Below, in pieces: positions 1-9,159 of a DNA stretch of 64,000 bases. The notes under the pieces are model-generated. The model searched no databases and was not told where the DNA came from. It was given only the letters and a program-made list of their open reading frames with translations. The translations under genes and the position numbers were made by a program. The stretch's first letter is position 1; every line of letters starts with the position of its first letter. The DNA comes from Lucinisca nassula (Eukaryota > Mollusca > Bivalvia > Lucinida > Lucinidae): assembly GCA_963580285.1 (NCBI GenBank), contig OY757010.1, positions 75,806,858 through 75,870,857 on the forward strand, read 5' to 3'.

Positions 1-205
1 CATCTAGGCAGTTCTAACGAGTACCCACAATCTATATTTTAGAGCAGAAATAAGAAAAATAATCGATGAGGCGGTGCTAAGGTGTACCCACAATCTATAT
101 TTAAGAGCAGAAATAAGAAAAATAATGCTTACCCCTGTAAATCCCAGGTTTACTATATAAATGTGGGGTTCAAGGGGGTCAAATTTATATAGGCGTGTTT
201 TTGTG
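1..205. repeat. MITE-6 copy, left end outside window
   Basis: Contains two arms of the hairpin family with the GAGTACCCACAATCTATATTT motif region (about 18-60 and 85-125) followed by AGAGCAGAAATAAGAAAAATAAT, then a stretch ending in TATAGGCGTGTTTTT at about 191-205. The same right end and same arms occur at 52702-52962. The central palindrome is disrupted here and a second arm is duplicated. Non-autonomous, no coding. Confidence 0.6.
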
Positions 206-254
206 ATGCTGCACAGCGGACAATCTCAAGAATCGAAGTGAAAAGTGTTGAACA

Positions 255-430
255 TGATGTTATATGCAATGCTTAGAAATGGAAGGTATGCAAGTAAAAG
301 AATCCTACATGACAGAAAAATCCATCGCTCGGGATCACTGTCTGGCATCGCTCGGCAAGCCTCGTGATGCCGGACAGTGACCCTCGGGACGGATTTTTCC
401 ATCTGCCCCTCACACCCATGTTAATTTCTT
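255..430. repeat. Palindromic short element (MITE-10)
   Basis: A hairpin-forming repeat: the arm around GAAAAATCCATC (316-327) is mirrored by GGATTTTTCCATC (about 391-403), with a GC-rich centre containing CACTGTCTGGCATC and GATGCCGGACAGTG. The same structure is found at 41608-41790 and a truncated copy at 35225-35280. Confidence 0.6.
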
Positions 431-439
431 ATAGTAAAC

Positions 440-607
440 GCAGATGAGATGCCACGGAATGCAGCATCTCATTAGGGTCCACACAGTTTACCACTCATCC
501 AGCTATTTTTAGATGCAGCATCGGGTAGTAAGTTATACTTGTTCAAATTTTAGAACAAGTATGGTAAGTTGTGCGAATATTTAGGGTAAATATGGTAGCT
601 TAACATG
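440..607. repeat. MITE-11 copy
   Basis: Hairpin segment GAGATGCC...GGCATCTC-like at about 445-470, a second palindrome TTGTTCAAATTTTAGAACAAG at 539-559, and a right end GGGTAAATATGGTA. The same parts occur at 2244-2426 and at 60186-60600. Nothing coding is seen between here and the exon at 771. Confidence 0.5.
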
Positions 608-770
608 GCCCACTTCACGATACAATCATGACCTACCTGGATCAAATTTTCATGGACCTAAAGATGTTCGAAATGACCTCAATAGTGTTGATGGGGATGT
701 AAAACCTCCATTCAAAATAACAAACAAAGGTGTTGGAGACTTTAAGTTGTACTATATTTATTACTTTCAG

Positions 771-848
771 GTGCTAAAACTGTGACTTGCTTCAACTGTG
801 GACAGACTGGTCACTACAGTCGAGAGTGTCCAAATTCTGACAGAAAAG
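771..848 (+). CDS. Multi-Tudor (TDRD-like) gene, exon a: CCHC zinc knuckle
   Basis: First visible exon of the host gene. The acceptor is TTACTTTCAG ending at 770 and the donor is GTATAT at 849. It encodes 25 full codons with a canonical C-X2-C-X4-H-X4-C knuckle (CFNCGQTGHYSREC). The exon starts after one base of a split codon and ends with one base (phase 1-1), which fits the next exon at 10637. Zinc knuckles of this class bind single-stranded RNA or mediate protein contacts; Vasa proteins of some invertebrates carry similar ones. Here the frame leads instead into a linker and seven extended Tudor domains, so the product is a cytoplasmic germ-granule (nuage) type scaffold by family analogy. 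Upstream exons and the start codon lie outside the window. Identity as a TDRD1/Tudor-family orthologue is inferred from domains only. Confidence 0.85.
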
Positions 849-870
849 GTATATCATTACAAGAACACAT

Positions 871-1182
871 TTTGGCCCCGGCCCATCAGGGCTTGAAGAA
901 ATAGATGGGCTGCATGATGCTTCCACGCAGAGCTGAAACTGACCCACACACGAGTACTGGTAATCCACTTAGAGGAGCTAAGCCTGCCCAGGCAAAGCGG
1001 TGTGAGTCGGACCGTCTCTGCATATAAACCCTATTGGCTTCATTGGGCGGCAGGGCTTGAGATGTCATTTCGTCTCAATGTTGGGTAAAAGTCCCACAAA
1101 ATTGGAAGCACTGTCTCCAAAATGACCTTTACAGTCTTGACAGGGACGTTAAACCTGTTAAACCTGTAATCAAAACAAACAA
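871..1182 (+). mobile_element. SINE-A copy, full length
   Basis: Dispersed retroposon of about 300 bp. It starts near GGCCCCGGCCCATC, has a central block (AACCACTTAGAGGA, GCCTGCCCAGG) and ends in a CAAA-rich tail. It is flanked by the 12-bp duplication ACAAGAACACAT at 859-870 and 1183-1194, which shows retroposition. It starts only 22 bases after the end of exon 771-848. No clear tRNA box A/B head is visible. Confidence 0.85.
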
Positions 1183-1194
1183 ACAAGAACACAT

Positions 1195-1920
1195 ATGATG
1201 GCAAGCAAAAAAGTTTTTTGGACTTAAGCACTCCAGCTTGAATGTGCAGGCTGATCTGAGTCTTTGCTGTGCAGAAATGTTCAAAGATACATTTTCACAT
1301 CTTGGGGCAGCCTGTTTACTGTAAAAATTCTTAAAATTGGGACACCTTGAGGACTGTTGTAATTCTTCTAAAATTTTAACAATTAATTTCAGGATCCCGC
1401 AAGGAGTCCAAAAGGTGCAGACAGAATGGCAAATAGTGTTGACCCTGATCAGACTGCTCAGAGCAGTCGATCGGGGTCTGCACTGTTTGCTAAGGGCTGT
1501 CTGTCCCAATAATCCTCTGGTACAGTACTTTAGTCCAATGCACAAAATTCTTGCGTAATATGGTCTTAAGTGGTGGAAGAAACTCGGTGGGGGTTGGGGG
1601 GGGGGGAACCTGGAGAAAACCATTAACCTTGGATGATCAACCAATACCTTGCCATATGCCATTCCAGAATTGAGCCTGGGTCACAGTGGTGGCAAGTGAG
1701 AGATATATTTTCGCTATCCAGGCCCCTCATGGAGTTCTAAGATCAATTTTAGCTTTGTCTGAAAGTTCATCAAACTGGAGAACTCCAAAATGATTGTGTT
1801 GAATTAGGTGTTGTTATTAAAATGTTGCATAAAATCATGTGCCTTAGAAACTTATGTTATTTACCTTATTAGAAACACACATTATTTACCTTATGTATTC
1901 GGACACACAGGCATGAGCAA
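1195..1920. other. Intron with a hairpin element, no gene seen
   Basis: Contains a hairpin around GATCAGACTGCTC / GAGCAGTCGATC at about 1448-1474, flanked by AGTGTTGACCC and GGGTCTGCACTGTTTGC. This is the core seen in several other short elements of the window. A G-rich run lies at about 1590-1606. No exon with flanking splice sites was found. Confidence 0.5.
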
Positions 1921-2230
1921 GCCGGCCTCGGTAGCTTAATCGGATGCGCGTCTGACTGCTGATCAGGAGGACGTGGGTTCGATATATGCCGGGGTCAGCC
2001 ACATTCTTTCATGGAGATTGATCATGAAATCTTCTTTACCGTCTTTCTCTCCCTTCTGCTGATTAAGAAGGGCAGTTGTCAGTTTCTGGCGAAAGAATGT
2101 GCACTGTACTGGTTAACCGCTTACATATAAGCCCGCCCAGGAAAGGCGTGGATAGGTAAACTGAACTGGCTCAAAAATGACCAAAAACAGTGTTGAATGG
2201 GCTGTTAAACAGGATTACAAACGAACAAAA
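1921..2230 (+). mobile_element. SINE-B copy (tRNA-derived)
   Basis: tRNA-like head with box A (TAGCTTAATCGGATGCG) and box B (GGTTCGATAT), then a body containing TCAGTTTCTGGCGAAAGAATG, a central block TTAACCGCTTA...GCCCGCCCAGGAAAG, and a tail with GTTAAAC and AAACGAACAAAA. Flanking duplication CAGGCATGAGCAA (1908-1920) versus CAGGCCTGAGCAA (2231-2243), one mismatch. RNA polymerase III promoter inferred from the head. Confidence 0.85.
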
Positions 2231-2243
2231 CAGGCCTGAGCAA

Positions 2244-2426
2244 ATAGTGCAGACCCAGATGAGACTCCACAGAATGTGGCATGTTATCGGGGTCTACATT
2301 ATTTGCCACTCATCCAGCTATTCTGGTAGTAAATTGGTCTTGTTCAACTTTTAGAACAAGTATGGTAAGGAGTTGAGGCGTCTGAATACTTCGGGTAAAT
2401 ATGGTACAACAAGCAAACAAGCCTGT
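2244..2426. repeat. MITE-11 copy, cut by the retrotransposon
   Basis: Contains CCAGATGAGACTCCACAG / TGGCATGTTATCGGG, the palindrome TTGTTCAACTTTTAGAACAAG and GGGTAAATATGGTAC, as at 440-607. CCTGT at 2422-2426 is the left target duplication of the LTR element. Confidence 0.5.
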
Positions 2427-3667
2427 TGTTACATGTGGGTTTACGGCGTCCCGCAAACCCCCATGCTGACAAGACAACCGAGCGTGATCTCTGACAGGTG
2501 TACGGGCAGCTGTGGGGTAAGGCACAAGAAAGATGTTAAATGATTGACATGAATTATTTACAGTATCTACATACAACACTTACTAACACAAAACATCACA
2601 AATTGTTGCTTCTGTAGCCAACTCACGACGTCCGCTCCGAAGGCAAAACACTGTTCTGTGCTCGGAACGGGTGACGTGAATACCTACAGAAGCAAACAAC
2701 AAAAACAACAAGAAAAACAAAAAAAGAAACAACACAAAACGCGACTGGCCAGTTTATAACTTTGGGTGAATCCCCCACTCGCGTGACACTTCTTCTCGCG
2801 AACTAGTAAAACTAGTCTATCAACATAATTGATTATCCTAGGATTAGCGATCACGTTTGCTGATCAGCCGTTTAGTGATCGTCCAAATAAGGTAAGTTGA
2901 CCTCTTCCATGATCACATTTGTTTACAACGAACAATGATTTAGAAGAATCTGCTTCTATCCTGGTAGGCGCTGATTACGGCGGTCTGTCCGCCCTTGCTG
3001 GACCCTAACGCCTAGCGTCGTACCAGTACCTGCTGCTATGAAGCAGGGAGCAGCAGGTCACACATTGTTATGCCTTTCAATATACTTTCTATTTCCCCGT
3101 CACAATGTTGTGTTTACTCTTTACAACTTGACCTGCTGCTAAGGTGTCCGCTTTTTTCAGGGTTTATATATCTATGAATACTACCGGAAAATCATGCCTA
3201 CTCGTATTACCTTGCTTTGTTCGTGGGGAAGTGGAGATACCGGCCACAAACAAAGCCAGATAGCAAAATCGAGTAGATAATGGATTTGCCTTCAAATAGT
3301 ATATTTCCCATAGGAAAAATTGATGAAACGACCCTATAATCAATGACATGACTCCTGTCAAAACGAACACCCACACAACACGTGACGGGAATAAAAATCA
3401 TATATGGCACAATTTGGCGGTTGGCGATTTTTAGGCAAATTCTATAGAACTCAGCCTTTTAGCGGCCCCCTGTATTGTAAAAACAGCTCTCTATAAACCA
3501 CTCATGCATACATCGTATGATATGTGCATGACTTGTTCATGGAGCCGCATAGTTTGCGTACCATATTTCACCCAAAATATTTCACTCACACCGCCCTACC
3601 ATATATCTACTAAAATAATTTAGATGTGCATAAGCACCAGAGAGGTTTCCTATTCCATCTCGTAACA
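2427..3667 (-). repeat. 3' LTR of Gmr1-like element
   Basis: 1241 bp, terminal inverted hexamer TGTTAC/GTAACA. Same length as the LTR at 9160-10400 and apparently the same sequence. Small open frames of 70 and 67 codons appear identically in both LTRs and are chance frames. It contains an internal palindrome CCTGCTGCTATGAAGCAGG near 3029-3047. Confidence 0.97.
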
Positions 3668-3671
3668 AAGG

Positions 3672-3682
3672 TTTCCCCTTTT
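3672..3682 (-). other. Polypurine tract
   Basis: On the minus strand this reads AAAAGGGGAAA and is followed by CCTT and then the 3' LTR start TGTTAC. It is the expected primer site for plus-strand DNA synthesis. Confidence 0.85.
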
Positions 3683-3784
3683 GGAGAAAAAACAATCAGA
3701 AATGTTTTTTCTTTGTGTACAGAGATGGAACAGGATGTACCTATCTAAACAAGACAGCTATTTACACAACAACCGTGCGAAGAA

Positions 3785-6700
3785 TTACCTACTAAGGTAG
3801 TCTGCCCCCAATTTTTCTTGGCCCCGAATTGCAACAATCCGAAATCTATACGGCTGTAGTTTCATTGCCCAACGCATAATTCGAGGATTGAGAACTTTTG
3901 CTGTTTGCATATACGACAAGGGCTTGTGGTCTGTCTCAAGCAGGAATTCTACTCCGTAAAGATACTTGCGAAATTTCTCAACACCCCAGATAATAGCCAA
4001 ACATTCCTTCTCTATTACAGAATAGTTTTTCTCACGAGGCAAAAGTTTCTTGCTGGCATAAGCAATGGGAAGTCGTCCTTCCCCTTCAAATTCTTGGAGC
4101 AAAACGGCTCCTATACCAACATCAGAAGCGTCCGTCCGGAGTATGAACGGATTCCCATCATGAAAGATAGGAAGACGAAGAATAGGACTAGACGTGAGTC
4201 TATTCTTCAGGGTCTGAAAAGCCTTTTCATGATGGTCCTGCCAGTCTGTGATCTTGTTTGGTCTACTTTTCTTAGTTAAATCTGTCAAAGGGGAAGCGAT
4301 AGATGAGAAATTTGGAATGAAACGGCGGTAGAAACCAGCCAACCCAAGAAATGACTTTATTTGTCTCTTAGTAGAAGGTCGAGGAGCATCCTTTATAGCT
4401 TGTATCTTGTCTTCTTGCGGTCTTACTGACTGAGCAGCTACACTGTGACCAAGACATTCGATACTGCTATACCCAATCATACACTTGGAAGGTTTTGCCG
4501 TCAACTTGGCTGTCCTGAGTCTATCTAAAACTTCACGTAATGACGTCAAGTGGTCTTTCCAAGTTTCGGTAAAGATCCACATATCATCGACGAAGCTATC
4601 AACGTTAGAAAGTTCGGACAGAATCTTTCTCATCAACCTGCAAAATGTTGCTCCTGAGTTTACCAAACCGAAGGGCATAGTTTTGAATTGAAACAAGCCT
4701 TTGGGGGTTTCGAACGCAGTTAGGGGTTTTGCCTTAGACGTCATTTTTACCTGCCAATAACCTTTTGACAAATCTAATTTGCTAAAGTATTTGTGCCCCG
4801 ACATTCTATTTATAACCTCCTCCATATTTGGCATTGGTTCTGCATCGAACTCCGTCACTTTATTAAGTTTACGGAAGTCAATGCAGAACCGCACCGAACC
4901 ATCTTTTTTAGGGACAAGTACTACAGGGGATGAATATGGAGATATTGATGGCTCAATAACTCCTAAATCTAACATATCTTGAATTTCCTTTTCCATTACA
5001 TCCCGTACTTTATATGGTATGGCATAACCTTTTGACCTCACTGGTTCCGTCGTCAGCAACTTTATGTCGTGTTCTATTTGGTCAGTTCGTCCTGGTACAC
5101 TGGACAGTACGTCCGGGTATTCTTTTATCAACGTCTCTATTTCTTTACGCTGATCCTGCGTTAACATTTCTGAAATATTGACGTCCTTAAACGTCTCTGG
5201 TTGCTTTGCAGTAGGAAAAGCGCAATCTTCCAATGAGAATTCGTCAACGTCATCATTTTCAGTTGACTGAGTGGACTCTACAGATAGCAAGCAATGTGAC
5301 GTCACATTTTGACGTTCCACATATTGCTTCAGTATGTTAGCGTGATATGTGTTAACATTTCCATTGACGTCAATCTTATAATCCATTCTGTTCACTACCT
5401 CAACAACTTCATAAGGACCTTTCCATTGAAGCAATAATTTATTACTGTCTGTCGGTAGTAACAACAGTACTTTGTCGCCGACGTCAAATTTACGCGACCT
5501 CGCGCCTTTATCATAATAAGCTTTCTGCTTAATCTGAACCTTCTTTAAATTATCACGCGCTAATTTGCATGTCTGCTCTAACCGTTCCCTAAGCTCAATA
5601 ACGTATTGATACGTCGAAAGAACTTGCTCATCGCGTACCTCTTCAGCCCATAATTCTCTTAATATTGCCATTGGACCTCTGACGTTACGTCCATATAACA
5701 ACTCAAAAGGGGAGTATCCTAAAGACTCTTGTGGGACTTCCCTTACCGCAAATAATAAGGCTGGAAGATATTTATCCCAATCTTTTGGACGTTCAGCACA
5801 CATGCGACGTAACATCTGCTTTAACGTAGCGTGGAAACGCTCTATCAGTCCGTTGCAAATTGGGTGTCTCGGACTACACGTTAACTGTTGAAGAGAAAGA
5901 AGTCTGCTGACTTCCTTCATTACCTCAGCAGTAAACTGTGATCCACAATCAGTCAACATTTCATCAGGAATGCCAACCCTACTAAACATTTCAATAAGCG
6001 CTTCCGCGACACGTTCCGTCTCAATACTCGGTAAAGCTATCGCCTCTGGATACCTTGTCGCATAATCTATCATGGTTAAAATATACCGAGATTTCCTATC
6101 AGATCGAGGCTCAATTGGACCAACTATGTCCACTGCCACCCTCTTAAATGGCGTATCAATCAATGGCATTTTTCCTAGAGGTACTTTAGTGACCCGACCT
6201 TTCTGAATAGTTCTCTGACAAATATCACAAGATTTACAAAATCTAGCGACATCACCGCAAATACCGGGCCAGTAAAACTCAGTTACAACTCTATCCAATG
6301 TCTTCCTAATACCCATATGTCCAGACATAAGCGTTTCATGAGCCAGTTTCAACACCTTTCCTCGGAAACTTTGAGGGACCACAAGTTGGAAAGAGACTTT
6401 GTTACCCTTGGTGAACTCCCTATATGCCAACCCTTTTTTCTCAATAAACCTAGTTTCACCTCGGTTTAAACCACGACTCACAGTCTTGTTCCCAGATACA
6501 ACCCTTTTCCTGATGTTTTCCAAAGTTGGATCATCAACCTGAGCTTGCTTGAAAGCCTCCTTGTCATCGTTAATGATCTGATCGGGAACCTTAAGTTTTC
6601 TGTAAGGCTTCTCATCCTGCCTAGTTTGAGACCTAGTTACAGCCGCAGCTGAGAAATGAGACATATCAGGAAGTTTTGATCCATCAATGTTACCGATAAC

Positions 6701-8446
6701 CAAATCGTACAACGTATCATCCATACACAAAGCTTCAGTTTTCCCAGTAAAAAAAGGACAATCAATGTCAATCATTGCCAAAGGATACCTTTGTGTGGAT
6801 TCATCAATCAACGTAACATTTGATTCCTTCCCTATTAACTGACTATCCGAAACCAAACTTCTCCGAACGACACAGCCTGTACACCCAGTATCTCTTAATA
6901 CAACCACCTTTTTATTATTAACCAATCCTTGTGCCGTCGGTAACCTTGCCTTTAAGAAGTAACAGACACCTTCCCTAGTTTCCTTACTACACTCCTCCCT
7001 ATCCGAAATCAAAGGATCACCAACCTTATTTTCAAAAATACTTCCAATCTCATCACCTTTCCTAGTTACTTCCGTTTGACAAAAACTAACTTGGTGTGCT
7101 GCGCCACGTGGTGTGCTATTATTTTTACCGCGTCCGCGAAAAGACCCTCTAAAATTACCACGACCACGTGTATAACCACGACCTACATTCTGCGTATTCT
7201 CATTCTTAACCTGAGAACCTTGAGTCTCTACGCGCGTGTTAAAATTTTCTTTAACACCGCTATCCCCAACTCCAGTTGCTCCTACCTCTGCGCTATACAA
7301 TTGTTTCCTGTCGGGGTTCTTAAAACATTTAATTGTTAAATGCCCCTTACCACATATGCTACACTTGATATCCGGTCTACCACTCGGTTTGTTCGAGTCA
7401 ACTTTGTCCTGTTTACCCTGCGCTGCGCCTCTATTATCGCGTTGCCCCTTATTAATGCAACTATATACGCCCCCGCGCGCTTCTGCAAACAAATCTGCCT
7501 CCCTAGCCATTTCATCTAAATTACCAAACTGTTTTGGCTTCAGATGCACATACAGTTCTCTATTACATGACTCCAGGAACTGATCCCTTGCCATGAAATC
7601 ACAGACAGCCGGAAAAGATTTTTCTATCTTTGCCATATTAAGCCATTTTTCTAAATAACTTCTCAGTCTACTACTGAACTGTATGAACGTTTCTGATTTC
7701 TCGGGCCTACTATAACGAAACTGTTTCCTAAATCCGCGCTCTGTCATGTCAAAATTCTTTAATAAAGCGTCCTTTAACTTTTCATAATCCGCCGCATCCT
7801 CATTTGACAACCGGTCATATACATCAAGTGCGCGCCCTTTGAGCAATGCACTTAAATACGCGGCCCAAACACTCTTATCCCATTTATTAGCCGTAGCATA
7901 TTTCTCAAACCTAGATAAATAACTATCCATTTTATCTTTACCCTCTTCAAAATAAGGTAACTTAGGATCCCGGGCATGCGCCACCTTCTCAGCTTTTTGC
8001 TTTTCAAATTCTAGCTCGAGCTTCGCTCTCTGCATTTCTAACTGATTCCTTAATTCTTGGTGCTGTAGCTCAAACCCATGTTTTATTTTTTCTAAATGGG
8101 CCTCACTAATCTCTTTTGCCTCCCTTTCAGTCTTGATGCGTGCTATTTCAAGTTCCTTATTAACATTCAACATAGCTAGTTCATGTGCCCTTTCCTTTTC
8201 CTTTTCCTCTAACTTAGCTAGTTCATGTACCCTTTCCTTTTCCTTTTCCTCTAACTTAGCTAGTTCATGTACCCTTTCCTTTTCCTTTTCTTCAGACCTT
8301 AACCTTTCTAAATCCCTTTGCTCTTGCCTTTCTGCCCGCTCAATATCCTGCTGCTCTTTAACAAAACCTTGTAACTCCTTCCCCTCATAACCTAAGTCCT
8401 TTCCCATTTGCATTAAACGCTCCATTATTGATAACGTAAATCTCAC
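3785..8446 (-). CDS. Gag-Pol polyprotein (gag-PR-IN-RT-RH) of Gmr1-like retrotransposon
   Basis: A single 1553-codon frame ending in TAA, with no frameshift or stop. Residues 22-155 form a charged coiled coil with about three 14-residue repeats (EEKEKERVHELAKL type). Residues 160-330 look like the capsid/SCAN-type region. A CCHC knuckle lies at C362/C365/H369/C374 with spacing 2-3-4, and RG-rich basic residues at 423-448. Protease: DTG at 519-521. Integrase: zinc site H703/H710/C740/C743, catalytic D773, D833, E869 (D-X35-E), and a GPY/F-type module near 1009-1040. Reverse transcriptase: about 1140-1340, with LDLSKGYW and FVDD (1285-1288). RNase H: about 1434-1553, with D1439, E1481, D1506. 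IN therefore precedes RT. The first ATG (8446) and M8 (8425) are both possible starts. All catalytic residues are present, so it may be functional. Confidence 0.97.
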   Translation of the reverse strand: MRFTLSIMERLMQMGKDLGYEGKELQGFVKEQQDIERAERQEQRDLERLRSEEKEKERVHELAKLEEKEKERVHELAKLEEKEKERAHELAMLNVNKELEIARIKTEREAKEISEAHLEKIKHGFELQHQELRNQLEMQRAKLELEFEKQKAEKVAHARDPKLPYFEEGKDKMDSYLSRFEKYATANKWDKSVWAAYLSALLKGRALDVYDRLSNEDAADYEKLKDALLKNFDMTERGFRKQFRYSRPEKSETFIQFSSRLRSYLEKWLNMAKIEKSFPAVCDFMARDQFLESCNRELYVHLKPKQFGNLDEMAREADLFAEARGGVYSCINKGQRDNRGAAQGKQDKVDSNKPSGRPDIKCSICGKGHLTIKCFKNPDRKQLYSAEVGATGVGDSGVKENFNTRVETQGSQVKNENTQNVGRGYTRGRGNFRGSFRGRGKNNSTPRGAAHQVSFCQTEVTRKGDEIGSIFENKVGDPLISDREECSKETREGVCYFLKARLPTAQGLVNNKKVVVLRDTGCTGCVVRRSLVSDSQLIGKESNVTLIDESTQRYPLAMIDIDCPFFTGKTEALCMDDTLYDLVIGNIDGSKLPDMSHFSAAAVTRSQTRQDEKPYRKLKVPDQIINDDKEAFKQAQVDDPTLENIRKRVVSGNKTVSRGLNRGETRFIEKKGLAYREFTKGNKVSFQLVVPQSFRGKVLKLAHETLMSGHMGIRKTLDRVVTEFYWPGICGDVARFCKSCDICQRTIQKGRVTKVPLGKMPLIDTPFKRVAVDIVGPIEPRSDRKSRYILTMIDYATRYPEAIALPSIETERVAEALIEMFSRVGIPDEMLTDCGSQFTAEVMKEVSRLLSLQQLTCSPRHPICNGLIERFHATLKQMLRRMCAERPKDWDKYLPALLFAVREVPQESLGYSPFELLYGRNVRGPMAILRELWAEEVRDEQVLSTYQYVIELRERLEQTCKLARDNLKKVQIKQKAYYDKGARSRKFDVGDKVLLLLPTDSNKLLLQWKGPYEVVEVVNRMDYKIDVNGNVNTYHANILKQYVERQNVTSHCLLSVESTQSTENDDVDEFSLEDCAFPTAKQPETFKDVNISEMLTQDQRKEIETLIKEYPDVLSSVPGRTDQIEHDIKLLTTEPVRSKGYAIPYKVRDVMEKEIQDMLDLGVIEPSISPYSSPVVLVPKKDGSVRFCIDFRKLNKVTEFDAEPMPNMEEVINRMSGHKYFSKLDLSKGYWQVKMTSKAKPLTAFETPKGLFQFKTMPFGLVNSGATFCRLMRKILSELSNVDSFVDDMWIFTETWKDHLTSLREVLDRLRTAKLTAKPSKCMIGYSSIECLGHSVAAQSVRPQEDKIQAIKDAPRPSTKRQIKSFLGLAGFYRRFIPNFSSIASPLTDLTKKSRPNKITDWQDHHEKAFQTLKNRLTSSPILRLPIFHDGNPFILRTDASDVGIGAVLLQEFEGEGRLPIAYASKKLLPREKNYSVIEKECLAIIWGVEKFRKYLYGVEFLLETDHKPLSYMQTAKVLNPRIMRWAMKLQPYRFRIVAIRGQEKLGADYLSR

Positions 8447-9146
8447 GTTACTATCAAAACCACTATAAACTGATCAGTTATGATCAGTGATGATTGAATG
8501 GGCTTAACTAAAACGTTAAGATATGTGTTATACGCGTTAATCTAACTAAAACGTTAGTTATTAAAGCACACGCGATTTGAAATGTCAAATGCTTTCAGCA
8601 CAGTATGACGTTGCGTACTGGTAGTCTAATATGACGTCATAAACTGACGACGTTTACAGTAAAATGCTACAATCCGAAGTTTTATCACATTACAAAACTC
8701 CGATCATAACAAGTCACCATTAATGTTTCTATTACGTCATACCTAACCTCAAGCCACTGCGTAAATATTAACGCTACCGTTATGTCAACGTCAGTAAATT
8801 GTTAACGTCACTACGTCAGAACCATGTGTGGGTAAGATCAATTAGTAGCTCCAATTTAACTTAGTAGAATGTCAGGTAACACAATTAAGTGGGGTCTACT
8901 TAAATTTTTCGTTACCAAGAAAAAGTGGGGTTTGCCTTGCCTTCCTGCTCAGAAATTATCGACTTGTCAGTATCCATTCAGTTGAATACATGGGTTTCGC
9001 ACTTCATCAACGCAGGAAGGAAGATTCAAGTTAATTTCTAAATGTGGCTGTCAATACATTTTTTTTTTTTTTTTAAATTGATGATTCAGAGTATCAATGT
9101 GCTGTTCCACAGCCGGGAACACCAGCCAGAGATCAAATCCTCACTT
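8447..9146 (-). other. Untranslated leader of the retrotransposon
   Basis: About 700 bases between primer site and gag start. Rich in AACGTT and ATGACGTCAT-like short palindromes and with a T run at about 9060-9075 on the plus strand. No long open frame. Likely carries packaging and translation signals, but none can be recognised. Confidence 0.6.
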
Positions 9147-9157
9147 TTCTGACACCA
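9147..9157 (-). other. Primer binding site
   Basis: Minus strand reads TGGTGTCAGAA, two bases inside the 5' LTR edge. It is complementary to a tRNA 3' end of the form TTCTGACACCA, as found in animal leucine tRNAs. The tRNA identity is from general knowledge and not verified here. Confidence 0.75.
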
Positions 9158-9159
9158 AA

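Noticed and set aside
1129..1662. 177-codon open frame on the minus strand
   Set aside because: It runs through a SINE-A tail and a hairpin repeat with no domain, and the composition looks random.
3164..3410. 70- and 67-codon minus-strand frames, repeated at 9897-10143
   Set aside because: They lie wholly inside the two LTRs and are identical because the LTRs are; no recognisable protein.
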